From the NCBI GenBank assembly GCA_964586595.1, contig CAZPHB010000020.1:1-37939 (forward strand): 37,939 nt of DNA. Direction: 5' to 3'. Below the pieces are notes generated by a model that searched no databases, was not told where the DNA came from, and saw only the letters and a program-made list of their open reading frames with translations. The position numbers were made by a program, and so were the translations under genes. This stretch comes from REEB481 sp964586595 (lineage in GTDB: Bacteria; Bacteroidota; Bacteroidia; NS11-12g; UBA955). Below are positions 1-8,146 of this stretch, in pieces (positions within the stretch are counted from its first letter, which is position 1; the number at the start of each line of letters is the position of its first letter).

Positions 1-94
1 CCCTTGATAATCTGCACACTAACTGTTCCATAAAAAACGTTTTGGACAGCAGTGATGAAGATTGCGAACATGATTCCCATGTAGCTTTATCTTT

Positions 95-403
95 ATGTTC
101 ATGGCGCTGGATAAAAGCCAGGTGAATCTTATTCAGGATTATTTGAAAACCAGACCGGTTTTAAAAGCCTATCTGTTTGGTTCCAGGGCCAGAGGAACAA
201 ATAACCCGGACAGCGACATAGACATCCTGGTTGATTTGGATTATTCCCAAAAAATCGGGCTGGAGTTTTTTCAGATGCCAACAGATCTGTAGGAATTGTT
301 GAATGTCAGGGTTGATTTAGTCTCTTCCCAGGGCATTTCTCCATACATCAAGCCCTTTGCAGGTCAAGAAAAGGAGTTGATTTATGCGCATTCCGGCATC
401 TGA
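95..403 (+). pseudogene. MNT-type nucleotidyltransferase (MntA-like antitoxin), interrupted by an in-frame TAG
   Basis: Minimal nucleotidyltransferases of this family are the antitoxin halves of HEPN/MNT modules and AMPylate their HEPN ribonuclease partner. The first 65 codons carry the signature FGSRARG followed by DSDIDILVD, the catalytic GSxxxG...DxD pattern. A TAG at 290-292 stops this frame, but the same frame continues without a break to a TGA at 401-403 and encodes the expected family C-terminus (ELLNVRVDLV, then SPYIKP and ELIYA). The two parts together give about 100 residues, the normal family length, so one base substitution appears to have split the gene. ATG at 101 is an equally good start, because a TATCTTTA promoter-like box covers 88-95. 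No HEPN gene follows; the next gene is an outer-membrane protein. A sequencing error at the TAG is the main alternative. Confidence 0.75.
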
Positions 404-459
404 AGTTTATCGCCAAACCTCCAAAACACAATAAATCCGCTTCAATCCGTTTACAGCAC

Positions 460-1164
460 ATGTCCAACCTGAACCAAGGGTATTTCTTTGGAATCCTCCT
501 GGCCTTGAGCGCCAACGTGCATGCGCAAACCCGTCCATACAGCATCGGTGTGGAGGGCGGCACAGGTTCCATCTCCCTGCGGGGAAACAGCATCGTGAAC
601 CTGCATGGACCGGGCATCGCGTTTTCCGGTGGGTTTACGTATCAGTACTTTCTTGGGAAGGTGCTTTCCCTGCGATCCGGCTTGTCTTTTGAAAGAAAAG
701 GTTCGTTGTGGACCGGACAGGCTACCGATGTCAACGGGAATCCTTTGGGTGTGATTACCAGCCGCACCAATTGGGATTACCTCACTTTGCCCGTGCTGCT
801 TCGCACCAGCTTTGGAAAAAAGAAGCACTTCTTCATCAACGCAGGGCCGTATGTCGGCCATTTGGTGCAACAAGGAACCGTAACCTCCGGCGACCAGATT
901 GCCACCAGGCGCGAACGCAACAATGCCCGCATCAAACAGGTTGATTTTGGTTTATCTACGGGATTGGGTCTGAATCTTCCCCTGAGCAAAAAGCTCATGT
1001 TTTCGGTTGAAGTCAGAAACAACCGCGGCCTGTACAACATCAGTTCCGTGCCCGTTATTGGCAATGGCTCGGTGAAAACCAATGCAACGGTTTTGCTTTT
1101 GGGCGTGCGCACAACCTGGGATCACGGAATGGTGCTGTTTCACAGGAAGGCAAAAGCGCAGTAA
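460..1164 (+). CDS. PorT-like outer-membrane beta-barrel protein
   Basis: This 234-residue protein begins with a signal peptide (residues 1-23, ending ANVHAQ) and continues as alternating amphipathic strands typical of the small 8-stranded outer-membrane beta-barrels annotated as PorT family in Bacteroidota. Supporting marks are the Gly/aromatic strand pattern, a WDYLTLPVLLR segment near residue 105 that recurs in this family, a FINAGPYVG strand, and a strand-like end at LLLGVRTTW. It probably sits in the outer membrane; its ligand or role cannot be read from the sequence. It stands alone between the broken nucleotidyltransferase and the convergent T9SS plug gene. Not every PorT-family annotation marks the true T9SS component PorT, and I do not claim that here. 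Confidence 0.75.
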   Translation: MSNLNQGYFFGILLALSANVHAQTRPYSIGVEGGTGSISLRGNSIVNLHGPGIAFSGGFTYQYFLGKVLSLRSGLSFERKGSLWTGQATDVNGNPLGVITSRTNWDYLTLPVLLRTSFGKKKHFFINAGPYVGHLVQQGTVTSGDQIATRRERNNARIKQVDFGLSTGLGLNLPLSKKLMFSVEVRNNRGLYNISSVPVIGNGSVKTNATVLLLGVRTTWDHGMVLFHRKAKAQ

Positions 1165-1249
1165 CCAAGACTTGGTTTCGACGATCCATGCGCTGTTTTA
1201 CGCCTGAATGCACATCAAAAAAGTGGCATGGCGGCTTGATTGAAATGCT

Positions 1250-2530
1250 TTAGCGGATCATGCTGCTTTGGTTTTCGAAGGCAATCAGCTCATCGTAACC
1301 CATGCTTTGGTTGCGGTGGTACACCATCACCTGATACACATTTTCGGTGGCGGCGTGGCTTCCTTCAAAAACAGACGGATCGGGAATGCCGTTGCCGCTG
1401 TCCACAGCGAACATGTAGTTGTAATACGCCTGCTTGAGCAAGGTACTGCATTCGTAGGCGCCAAGGGCGGCGTTCCAGTGCATGCGCATGCGGTCTTTCA
1501 TCTGCCAGTCGCTCAATTCGCCCCACACATAAACCTGTTGTCCGTTGGGAAGCGGTTCCCGGGTCATCAGCGTAAAGTGCGTCCACACATAATCGCTTTC
1601 GGTTTGTGAAGGCCCGCTGCCGTCGGCATTGCGGATCACCATGCGCCCGTTGTAGTCGGCGTACATGATGTAGTTGCTGTAAGCCCGGTTGGGTTCGAAG
1701 TTCACCACCACGTGTTTCTGCCCGTCTTCATCGTACTTGCGGCGCACGTTGAAGCTGAGCTGTCGCAGGCTGCGGATGTCGAAAAAGCGGAACTCGTTCA
1801 GGCCGGGAAAGGTATTTCCTTCCTGATAGTCGAAATTGTAGCTGTTGCCCATCAGGTACAGCGGCTTCAGCGAAAGGGCACTTTCCCAGTTGTTGTTTTG
1901 GATGACCACGGTTTTCAGGTCCTGATAAGGATTGGGAATCGGGTATCCGGGCGCGGCGGTGAACACGTAATCCACTTCTTGTTGTTTGAAGCGGTTTTGC
2001 ACCTGAGTGGCAGGCATCACCTTGGTTTCGAGGCGGCCTTTCACATCCAGAACCATCATACGACGGCTCAGTACGATGTCGGCTTCGTTGAAATTGCGGT
2101 ACACCAGCAGCAGGTAATTCCCGCTGATTCTGGGACGGGTTTGCGGTCCGGGTACCTGCAGGCGGTAATGGGTATATTGGATGGTGGTGCTGTTGCTGAA
2201 GAAGTATTCCTCCAGATTTTCGAAGCCCATGCCTTCCAGGGTTTGAAATTTGTTCAGCGCGGTTGGATTCCATTGCGCATCGCAGTGAATCAGGGTGTAT
2301 TGGTAGAAGTCGTTGGTGGGCCTCAGCTCATCAAACTCAAGGGTCATGGTCTCGTCGCTGCCCAGGTTGATCATGGCTGCATTGCCATTCCCCGCGCTTT
2401 GGTAAAACAGCACGGTGCGCACCGGATCTTCGTAGGTTCTGTTGGCGTATTCCAGCGGAACAAAGGCAGCCTGTAGTGTGGAAATGCCTGCAGTGAGCCA
2501 CCCAAAAGACAATAATAAGGCCTTGGACAT
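1250..2530 (-). CDS. Type IX secretion system plug protein (DUF5103 family)
   Basis: The 426-residue product matches the DUF5103 family, whose studied member is the plug that closes the periplasmic side of the SprA translocon of the T9SS. Recognisable stretches are EDPVRTVLFY near the mature N-terminus, the DFYQYTLIHCDAQWNP segment, SGNYLLLVYR, a YPIPNPYQDLKTVVIQNNNW block, and a C-terminal carbohydrate-binding-like fold (VYVWGELSDW, AYYNYMFAVD). The chosen ATG at 2530 gives a clean signal peptide (MSKALLLSF...LQA); an upstream ATG at 2566 would add 12 residues before it. A promoter-like box CATTTTTG lies at 2547-2554. The gene implies a working T9SS, consistent with the T9SS cargo protein encoded at 11501-15616. 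Confidence 0.85.
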   Translation of the reverse strand: MSKALLLSFGWLTAGISTLQAAFVPLEYANRTYEDPVRTVLFYQSAGNGNAAMINLGSDETMTLEFDELRPTNDFYQYTLIHCDAQWNPTALNKFQTLEGMGFENLEEYFFSNSTTIQYTHYRLQVPGPQTRPRISGNYLLLVYRNFNEADIVLSRRMMVLDVKGRLETKVMPATQVQNRFKQQEVDYVFTAAPGYPIPNPYQDLKTVVIQNNNWESALSLKPLYLMGNSYNFDYQEGNTFPGLNEFRFFDIRSLRQLSFNVRRKYDEDGQKHVVVNFEPNRAYSNYIMYADYNGRMVIRNADGSGPSQTESDYVWTHFTLMTREPLPNGQQVYVWGELSDWQMKDRMRMHWNAALGAYECSTLLKQAYYNYMFAVDSGNGIPDPSVFEGSHAATENVYQVMVYHRNQSMGYDELIAFENQSSMIR

Positions 2531-2546
2531 GGTTTGTTGAATGTTG

Positions 2547-2554
2547 CAAAAATG
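2547..2554 (-). promoter_or_regulatory. Putative -7 box of the plug protein gene
   Basis: Read on the minus strand this is CATTTTTG, one mismatch from the Bacteroidota -7 consensus TAnnTTTG, 16 bases before the chosen ATG. It would lie inside the coding region if the upstream ATG at 2566 were used, which favours the start at 2530. I found no convincing TTG at the -33 distance. Confidence 0.35.
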
Positions 2555-2660
2555 GACAAAAACCATTCCATCAGCATATTTTTTCCGCTTTTCTGTGGGT
2601 TGAAGTGTAAAACTTTAGGCCCATGGGAACGCCTGTCGAAGCTATTTTGCAAGAACAGCC

Positions 2661-5123
2661 ATGAGCAATAAACCGCGCAAGGAAAACAGACCTAAAGACA
2701 ATTTTGCCGGCGGATCATCCAAAGCCGATGAGCCGGCTTCCATCAGCAGGGAAGAATGGAAGGGGATTGCGTTGCTGCGCAATGAACGCGCCCGGCGTGT
2801 AGCCGGTTTTTTTCTGTTGGTGCTGTCGGTATTCATGTTCATTTCGTTTGTTTCGTTCTTTTTCACATGGAAAAGCGATCAGGACCTCATGCAATCGGGC
2901 AACTGGAGCATGTTTCGCATCAACAATCCGGAGGCGGCAGCCAACGCCATGGGCTTTATGGGTGCCTGGCTGAGTTATGTATTCATCCACAAGGGTTTTG
3001 GCCTGGCGGCATTTCTGCTGCTTCCTTTCCTTGCGCTGAGTGGCATGAACCTGCTGAACAGCTACAAACCCTTTGCGCTGCTGGCCGTGTTTGTGCACAG
3101 CCTGCTTGCCGCCAGCTGGCTCAGCTTGCTGTTTGGCTACCTGCTGCAGGTGCCCTTTCCGCTGATGGGCGGCGCCTTTGGCTATTTCGGCGTGCAATGG
3201 CTGCAAGGGTTTGGCGGCGTGATTGGTGCGTTTCTGGCCATCGGTGGCGTTGCACTCGTGTACCTCATGGTGTTTTTCAACTTCCGCCCCTTTCAAAGGC
3301 CCGCGGAAGTTCCTGTTCCCGAACCTGTTCCGGTCAACAATCCTGCAAAGTCAAAAACGCCACCCGCACCGTCACCGGTACCTACGCCCGAACCCCCGCC
3401 AACTCCGGAACCTGCCACCACCACGCCTGATCCTGCGCCCTTTGAACATATTCCCTTCATAGTGGAAGAACTGGAACCGGTAGTGCCTGATCCTGCGCCG
3501 CTGGTGCCGGAAGTTCCGTTTACCATCGACACCGCGCCGGTGGTTCCTGAAACCGTGCCGGCCGAAACAGCAGACGGGCCCCCGCCCATCCACAACGGCT
3601 TGGACACGCTGTACGATCCAACCCTGGAGCTGAGCCGTTACAAAATGCCCACGCCGGATCTGATGACCGATTACCAGAGCGAAAAACGGGAAGTGGATAC
3701 CGCCGAATTGGAAAACAGCAAAAGGCTCATCCTCGAAACCCTCAAGAATTACAACATCGGCATCTCGCAAATCAAAGCCAGCATTGGTCCAACCGTTACC
3801 CTTTATGAAATCATCCCGGCGCCCGGGGTGAAGATTTCCAAAATCAAAAGCCTGGAAGACGACATTGCGCTGAGTCTGGCAGCATTGGGCATACGCATCA
3901 TTGCGCCGATTCCCGGAAAGGGAACCATTGGCATTGAGGTTCCGAACAAGCACGCCGAAATGGTCAACATGAAGAGCATGATCACCAGCAAGAAATTCCA
4001 GGATTGCGATTATCAGCTGCCTGTGGTGCTGGGCAAAACCATTTCCAACGAAATCTACATTGCCGACCTGGCGCGCATGCCGCACCTGCTGATGGCCGGC
4101 GCCACAGGACAGGGGAAGTCCGTGGGCCTCAACGCCATCCTCGTTTCCTTGTTGTATAAAAAACATCCTTCTTATGTGAAGCTGGTGCTGGTCGATCCAA
4201 AGAAGGTTGAACTCACGTTGTACAACAAAATTGAACGCCACTTTCTGGCGAAGTTGCCCGGCGACGGGGAAGCCATCATCACCGACAACCAAAAGGTGAT
4301 CAACACGCTGAATTCGCTGTGTATTGAGATGGAAGACCGCTACAAGCTGCTCCAGGATGCTTTTGTGCGGAATATTGTGGAATACAACGACAAGTTCCGG
4401 AACCGCAAGCTGAATCCGCAGAACGGGCACCGCTTCCTGCCCTACATCGTGGTGGTGATTGACGAGGTGGCCGACCTAATGATGACTGCGGGCAAGGAAA
4501 TTGAAACGCCTATTGCGCGCATTGCACAGCTGGCGCGGGCCGTGGGCATCCACCTCATTCTGGCTACACAGCGACCCAGTGTGAACGTGATTACCGGCAT
4601 CATCAAAGCGAACTTCCCGGCGCGCATCGCGTTTCGCGTAACCAGCAAAATCGACAGCCGTACCATCCTCGACAGCAATGGCGCCGACCAGCTCATCGGT
4701 AAAGGCGATATGCTGTTCAGCGGCGGACAGGAATTGATTCGCCTGCAATGTCCGTTTGTGGATACACCTGAGGTGGAGCGCATCACCGAATACATCGGCA
4801 ATCAAACCGGGTTTGCAGGACCTTACCTGTTGCCGGAGGTGAAGGAAGAGGGTGGCAGCGGTGGCGGTACTTCCGAGCAGTTTGACCCCAACGACCGGGA
4901 TGCACTGTTTGAAGATGCCGCACGGGTGGTGGTGCAAAACCAAGTGGGGAGTACTTCGCTCATCCAACGCAGGCTCAAGCTGGGTTATAACCGTGCCGGT
5001 CGCCTGATGGATCAGCTGGAACACGCGGGAATCGTTGGACCTTTTGAAGGAAGTAAGGCACGTCAGGTATTAATTCCGGATGAATATGCATTGGAACAGT
5101 TTTTGAAATCATTGGATCAATAG
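2661..5123 (+). CDS. ftsK: DNA translocase FtsK/SpoIIIE
   Basis: FtsK is a septum-anchored hexameric ATPase that pumps chromosomal DNA during division and supports dimer resolution. The 820-residue protein has the full plan: several transmembrane helices between about residues 45 and 210, a Pro/Glu/Val-rich linker (about 212-315), the alpha/beta motor and a C-terminal winged-helix gamma domain (about 745-815). Walker A is GATGQGKS at about 480-487. Walker B is VVVIDEVADL with its acidic pair at about 601-602, followed by LARAVGIHLILATQRPS and TSKIDSRTILD. The gamma domain shows STSLIQRRLKLGYNRAGRLMDQLE, as in proteins that read KOPS-like polar DNA sites. The first ATG after the divergent intergenic region was used. 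lolA follows after a short gap, so the two are probably co-transcribed. Confidence 0.96.
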   Translation: MSNKPRKENRPKDNFAGGSSKADEPASISREEWKGIALLRNERARRVAGFFLLVLSVFMFISFVSFFFTWKSDQDLMQSGNWSMFRINNPEAAANAMGFMGAWLSYVFIHKGFGLAAFLLLPFLALSGMNLLNSYKPFALLAVFVHSLLAASWLSLLFGYLLQVPFPLMGGAFGYFGVQWLQGFGGVIGAFLAIGGVALVYLMVFFNFRPFQRPAEVPVPEPVPVNNPAKSKTPPAPSPVPTPEPPPTPEPATTTPDPAPFEHIPFIVEELEPVVPDPAPLVPEVPFTIDTAPVVPETVPAETADGPPPIHNGLDTLYDPTLELSRYKMPTPDLMTDYQSEKREVDTAELENSKRLILETLKNYNIGISQIKASIGPTVTLYEIIPAPGVKISKIKSLEDDIALSLAALGIRIIAPIPGKGTIGIEVPNKHAEMVNMKSMITSKKFQDCDYQLPVVLGKTISNEIYIADLARMPHLLMAGATGQGKSVGLNAILVSLLYKKHPSYVKLVLVDPKKVELTLYNKIERHFLAKLPGDGEAIITDNQKVINTLNSLCIEMEDRYKLLQDAFVRNIVEYNDKFRNRKLNPQNGHRFLPYIVVVIDEVADLMMTAGKEIETPIARIAQLARAVGIHLILATQRPSVNVITGIIKANFPARIAFRVTSKIDSRTILDSNGADQLIGKGDMLFSGGQELIRLQCPFVDTPEVERITEYIGNQTGFAGPYLLPEVKEEGGSGGGTSEQFDPNDRDALFEDAARVVVQNQVGSTSLIQRRLKLGYNRAGRLMDQLEHAGIVGPFEGSKARQVLIPDEYALEQFLKSLDQ

Positions 5124-5148
5124 GATTTTACGAACTTTGCAACCATTC

Positions 5149-5802
5149 ATGAAAACTCTTTTGAAACCGTCTTTAATCGTTGTGGGAATGCTTGCCGCGA
5201 CTGTAGGATTGGCGCAAACGGATGCCAAGGCCAATGAACTGCTCAATAAGGTGAGCAAAAAATACCAGGCATACACATCCATCAAAGCGGTATTTACGGT
5301 AACCACCGAGAATCAGGCCGACAAGAAAAAAACTACTGAAGAAGGAACAGTGTTCTTGAAAGGCGCAAAATTTCGCCTCGACTTCGGCGGCCAGGAAATT
5401 TATTGCGATGGTAAAACCATGTGGACCTTCGTGAAGGATGCCAATGAAGTAACCATCGAAAACTACAAGCCCAACGACAATTCCATCACGCCGAATGAAA
5501 TCTTTTCCATCCACAAAAAAGGCTTCAATGGCGCGTATGAAGGCCCCATCGTTCGGAACAACAAAACCTACGAAGTGGTGAAGCTGTCACCCAAGGTGCC
5601 CAAGAAAAACCAACTTTCCTACGTTAAAGTGGAAATTGATAAAACCACCAACCAGATTGACCGCATGCTGATGTATTACAAGAACAGCATGCTGGTTACC
5701 TATGGAGTGAAATCCTTTACACCCAACGTGGCTGTAACTGATGCCAGTTTCACCTTTGACGCCAAAACAAAGCCAGGCGTAACGGTGGTTGACCTTCGCT
5801 GA
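5149..5802 (+). CDS. lolA: Periplasmic outer-membrane lipoprotein carrier LolA
   Basis: LolA shuttles lipoproteins from the LolCDE transporter across the periplasm to the outer membrane. The 217-residue protein has a signal peptide (MKTLLKPSLIVVG...GLAQ), then the LolA fold: an N-terminal helix (ANELLNKVSKKYQAYTSIKAVF), a sheet with KGAKFRLDFGGQEIYCDGKTMW, and a late VKLSPK/VKVEIDKTT pair that recurs in Bacteroidota LolA. ATG at 5149 was chosen; a TTG at 5137 is also in frame but is part of a GAACTTTG promoter-like string at 5132-5139. The gene starts 25 bases after the ftsK stop, so it may be read from the ftsK operon and from its own weak promoter. It converges on the TPR gene with a 27-base gap. 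Confidence 0.88.
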   Translation: MKTLLKPSLIVVGMLAATVGLAQTDAKANELLNKVSKKYQAYTSIKAVFTVTTENQADKKKTTEEGTVFLKGAKFRLDFGGQEIYCDGKTMWTFVKDANEVTIENYKPNDNSITPNEIFSIHKKGFNGAYEGPIVRNNKTYEVVKLSPKVPKKNQLSYVKVEIDKTTNQIDRMLMYYKNSMLVTYGVKSFTPNVAVTDASFTFDAKTKPGVTVVDLR

Positions 5803-5829
5803 TCGGGCCAATCGTTTTTCGCTGATTAC

Positions 5830-7332
5830 TCAGGAGCCAATGCGCTGCAAACCGGCGCGGGCTTTTTGTTCAATCCCGTTTCGATATTCTTTGTTGTTCG
5901 GAAACCCGTTGATGGCCATCCGGAAATACTGGGCAGCCTGCGCGCGCTGCGCTCTGGATTCATAAATCAAACCAAGCTGCAGGGCTGCATTTGCCGCGAA
6001 ATAACGCTCCAGATTTTTTCCCAGTTCCATGGTTTTAAGGTAGGCCTGTGTTGCATCGGCAGTGCGGTTCAGCTCGTGCAGGATGCGCGCTTGCCGATAA
6101 TGAAATTCGGTTTGAAGTTCGGCGTTTGTGTAGGTATTCGCGCCTAATGTGCTTAAGGCTTCTGTGTAATAACCACCGTCACAAAGGAGTCGGGCCTTGA
6201 GCAGCCGCACATCCGGCGGGAATTTCTGCCAGGCATCACGCATGGCTTGCCGGTCCTCATCAGTGCGTTCCTGACCCATGGTTCTGGCCAGCGAAAGGTA
6301 GTTTTGGTACCAGGCCATGTCGCCTTTCAGCAGTGCAACCCAGGCAAGGTCGCGGGCGCTGCGCTTCAGGTAATTTTGTCCTTTGAACCGAACCAGATAC
6401 CTGCGCAGGTGTGTTTCTGCAGAGGTGTCCAATCGATGCAACAGCGCTTCACCGAGCATGAATTCCAGATACCAGAACGCGTGTTGGTTTGGATGCGGGA
6501 TTCTTCCCCGCAAGGTTTCGATGGCCAGGTCGTTGCGGCCTGTATTCATGGCAATATTGGCGCGGATGAAACAGGCAACAGGATAGTATTGATGTTGATT
6601 GCACACTGCCAGAACCAGGTTCCAGGCGCCTTGTGGGTCTTGAAGGAGGTGTAACCGCAGCCAGCAGGCAAGGAGGGAAGCCTCGTGGTGGAACATCAGC
6701 AAATCCGGGGAAGCCGGAGTGGTTCTGCTCACGCGTTCCACCCGCGCCAGACCGCCGGAAATAGTGCCCGAAAAACCGAGCACCGCAGCAAATTTCTTAT
6801 ACGACTGAGGAATTGAGCCTACCGCAGCTTCCAGCAAGCCAAGAGACTTCTCTGTGAGCACAAATTTGGGATGCTTGCGCAGGTTCTCCTGGAAATCGGA
6901 CCAGGCATTGCGGAACAGGGTGAAGGCCGTCCAGTATTCACCATATTTCATGGCTGCCATGCCCCAATGCATGCGTATTTCGCCGCGGCAATACAAACGC
7001 CATGGCGAAGATTCAGGCAATTCCTCAAAACGCCGGATGCGTTCCGGAACTGCGGCATTCAGCCTTTGGTACTCTTCTGTTTGTTCATTCAAAAACACCT
7101 GAATGAAATCCATGTAGTCGTCCAACAGCAGCGGGGCCAGGTTGTTGTTGGCCCGTTCTGTCGTTAAGGCATTACGCGCATCGGTAAAGCGGAACTGGTG
7201 GATGAAGTTTAATCCAAGGGCGCAGCCGGGTGTAAAGGAAAACTGAACCGCTGCCGATGCAACCGCAGGAACAAACGGGAGGGTAAAAAAGAAAAGGGAA
7301 ACGATGAGCTTCCCTTTCTTTAAATGGTTCAT
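5830..7332 (-). CDS. Secreted tetratricopeptide-repeat protein, lineage-specific family
   Basis: The 500-residue product has a signal peptide (residues 1-27, hydrophobic LIVSLFFFTLPFVPAVASA) and an all-helical body. The segment after the signal (FSFTPGCALGLNFIHQFRFTDAR, then LLLDDYMDFIQVFLNE) and the later WRLYCRGEIRMHWGMAAMKYGEYWTAFTLFRNAW and KSLGLLEAAVGSIPQSYKK resemble a Bacteroidota-wide family of unknown function that I recognise by pattern only. TPR-like helices cover the C-terminal third (EALSTLGANTYTNAELQTEFHYRQARILHELNRT, then AAQYFRMAINGFPNNKEYRNG). It is probably periplasmic and scaffolding. It starts 10 bases after the zinc-ribbon gene stop, so it is the third gene of the nif3-like operon. 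No enzymatic motif is visible. Confidence 0.75.
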   Translation of the reverse strand: MNHLKKGKLIVSLFFFTLPFVPAVASAAVQFSFTPGCALGLNFIHQFRFTDARNALTTERANNNLAPLLLDDYMDFIQVFLNEQTEEYQRLNAAVPERIRRFEELPESSPWRLYCRGEIRMHWGMAAMKYGEYWTAFTLFRNAWSDFQENLRKHPKFVLTEKSLGLLEAAVGSIPQSYKKFAAVLGFSGTISGGLARVERVSRTTPASPDLLMFHHEASLLACWLRLHLLQDPQGAWNLVLAVCNQHQYYPVACFIRANIAMNTGRNDLAIETLRGRIPHPNQHAFWYLEFMLGEALLHRLDTSAETHLRRYLVRFKGQNYLKRSARDLAWVALLKGDMAWYQNYLSLARTMGQERTDEDRQAMRDAWQKFPPDVRLLKARLLCDGGYYTEALSTLGANTYTNAELQTEFHYRQARILHELNRTADATQAYLKTMELGKNLERYFAANAALQLGLIYESRAQRAQAAQYFRMAINGFPNNKEYRNGIEQKARAGLQRIGS

Positions 7333-7342
7333 GTTTCAACGA

Positions 7343-8146
7343 TTATTCCGCCTTGGCTCCGAGTTTGAGCTTGCGACGGGTTGTGGTTTTTTCGGGCTTG
7401 GGTTCGTAAATGGTTTCCTGTCCGGAAATGGTTACGTCCACCAGGATACGTCCGCAATGTTCGCAATCGATGATTTTGTTGTGCGCGCGGATGTCGCTCT
7501 GGCGCTGCGGAGGGATGCGGGCAAAACAACCACCGCAAGATCCGCGCAGGATGCTTGCCACGGCAATGCCGTTGCGCACGTTGTGGCGGATGCGGTTGTA
7601 GGCCTTCAGCAAACGCTCATCAACCTGTTTCTCTGCCTTGGCGCGGTCTTCCATCAAACGGGCCATTTCTTCCTCGTTTTCTTTTTCGATGGTTTTCAGC
7701 TCGCCTTTTTTGAACTCGAGGTCTTTTTTGCGGCTTTCCAGGTGCTGCTCGGTAGTTTCCAACAGCAACTTATGGCCTTCCAGCTTTTCTTGTTGCTGCT
7801 TGATGGCCTTTTCAGTCTGCATGTTTTCGAGCCCTAAGATTTCAATCTCTTTATTCAGGGCATCGAATTCACGGTTGTTCTTTACCTGGTTTAACTGCTC
7901 CTTGTAACGGTCAATCTGCTGGTTGCATTCTTTGATGCGGTTCTTGAATGCACCTATGCCATCGTGGATGTCTTTGATTTCACCCTGGATATTGCCCATG
8001 CGGGTTTCCAGTCCAACAATACCGTCTTCCAGATCGGCCACTTCCATGGGAAGCTCTCCCATCATGGCTTTCAGGTTGTCCAGCGCGGTGTCAATGGCCT
8101 GCAGCTTGTAAAGGTTCTTGAGTTTTTTTTCTACGGTCAAATCCAT
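7343..8146 (-). CDS. Coiled-coil C4 zinc-ribbon protein (CT398-like)
   Basis: This 267-residue protein consists of a long heptad-rich coiled coil (about residues 10-190, rich in E, K, L and Q) followed by a C4 zinc ribbon: CGGC at about residue 205 and CEHCGRILV about 22 residues later. That architecture matches the CT398/HP0958 group; the Helicobacter member affects flagella through RpoN and flagellin mRNA, but members in non-flagellated Bacteroidota have no settled role. The basic tail (TTRRKLKLG) after the ribbon could bind nucleic acid. Its start overlaps the stop of the upstream nif3-like gene by 10 bases, which points to translational coupling and a shared function. Confidence 0.85.
   Translation of the reverse strand: MDLTVEKKLKNLYKLQAIDTALDNLKAMMGELPMEVADLEDGIVGLETRMGNIQGEIKDIHDGIGAFKNRIKECNQQIDRYKEQLNQVKNNREFDALNKEIEILGLENMQTEKAIKQQQEKLEGHKLLLETTEQHLESRKKDLEFKKGELKTIEKENEEEMARLMEDRAKAEKQVDERLLKAYNRIRHNVRNGIAVASILRGSCGGCFARIPPQRQSDIRAHNKIIDCEHCGRILVDVTISGQETIYEPKPEKTTTRRKLKLGAKAE

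Noticed and set aside
1164..1180. Small palindrome AACCAAGACTTGGTT after the PorT-like gene
   Set aside because: The stem is only five pairs with a five-base loop and no T-tract follows, so I do not call a terminator.
1712..2476. Long plus-strand frame (254 codons) opposite the plug protein gene
   Set aside because: It is antisense to a well-supported DUF5103 gene; its His/Val/Gln-rich translation is typical of a shadow frame.
2642..2650. TATTTTG string before ftsK as a possible promoter box
   Set aside because: It is one base shorter than TAnnTTTG and there is no TTG at a suitable distance.
3372..4430. Long minus-strand frame (352 codons) opposite ftsK
   Set aside because: It lies antisense to the conserved motor domain of ftsK and has the His/Gln-rich look of a shadow frame.
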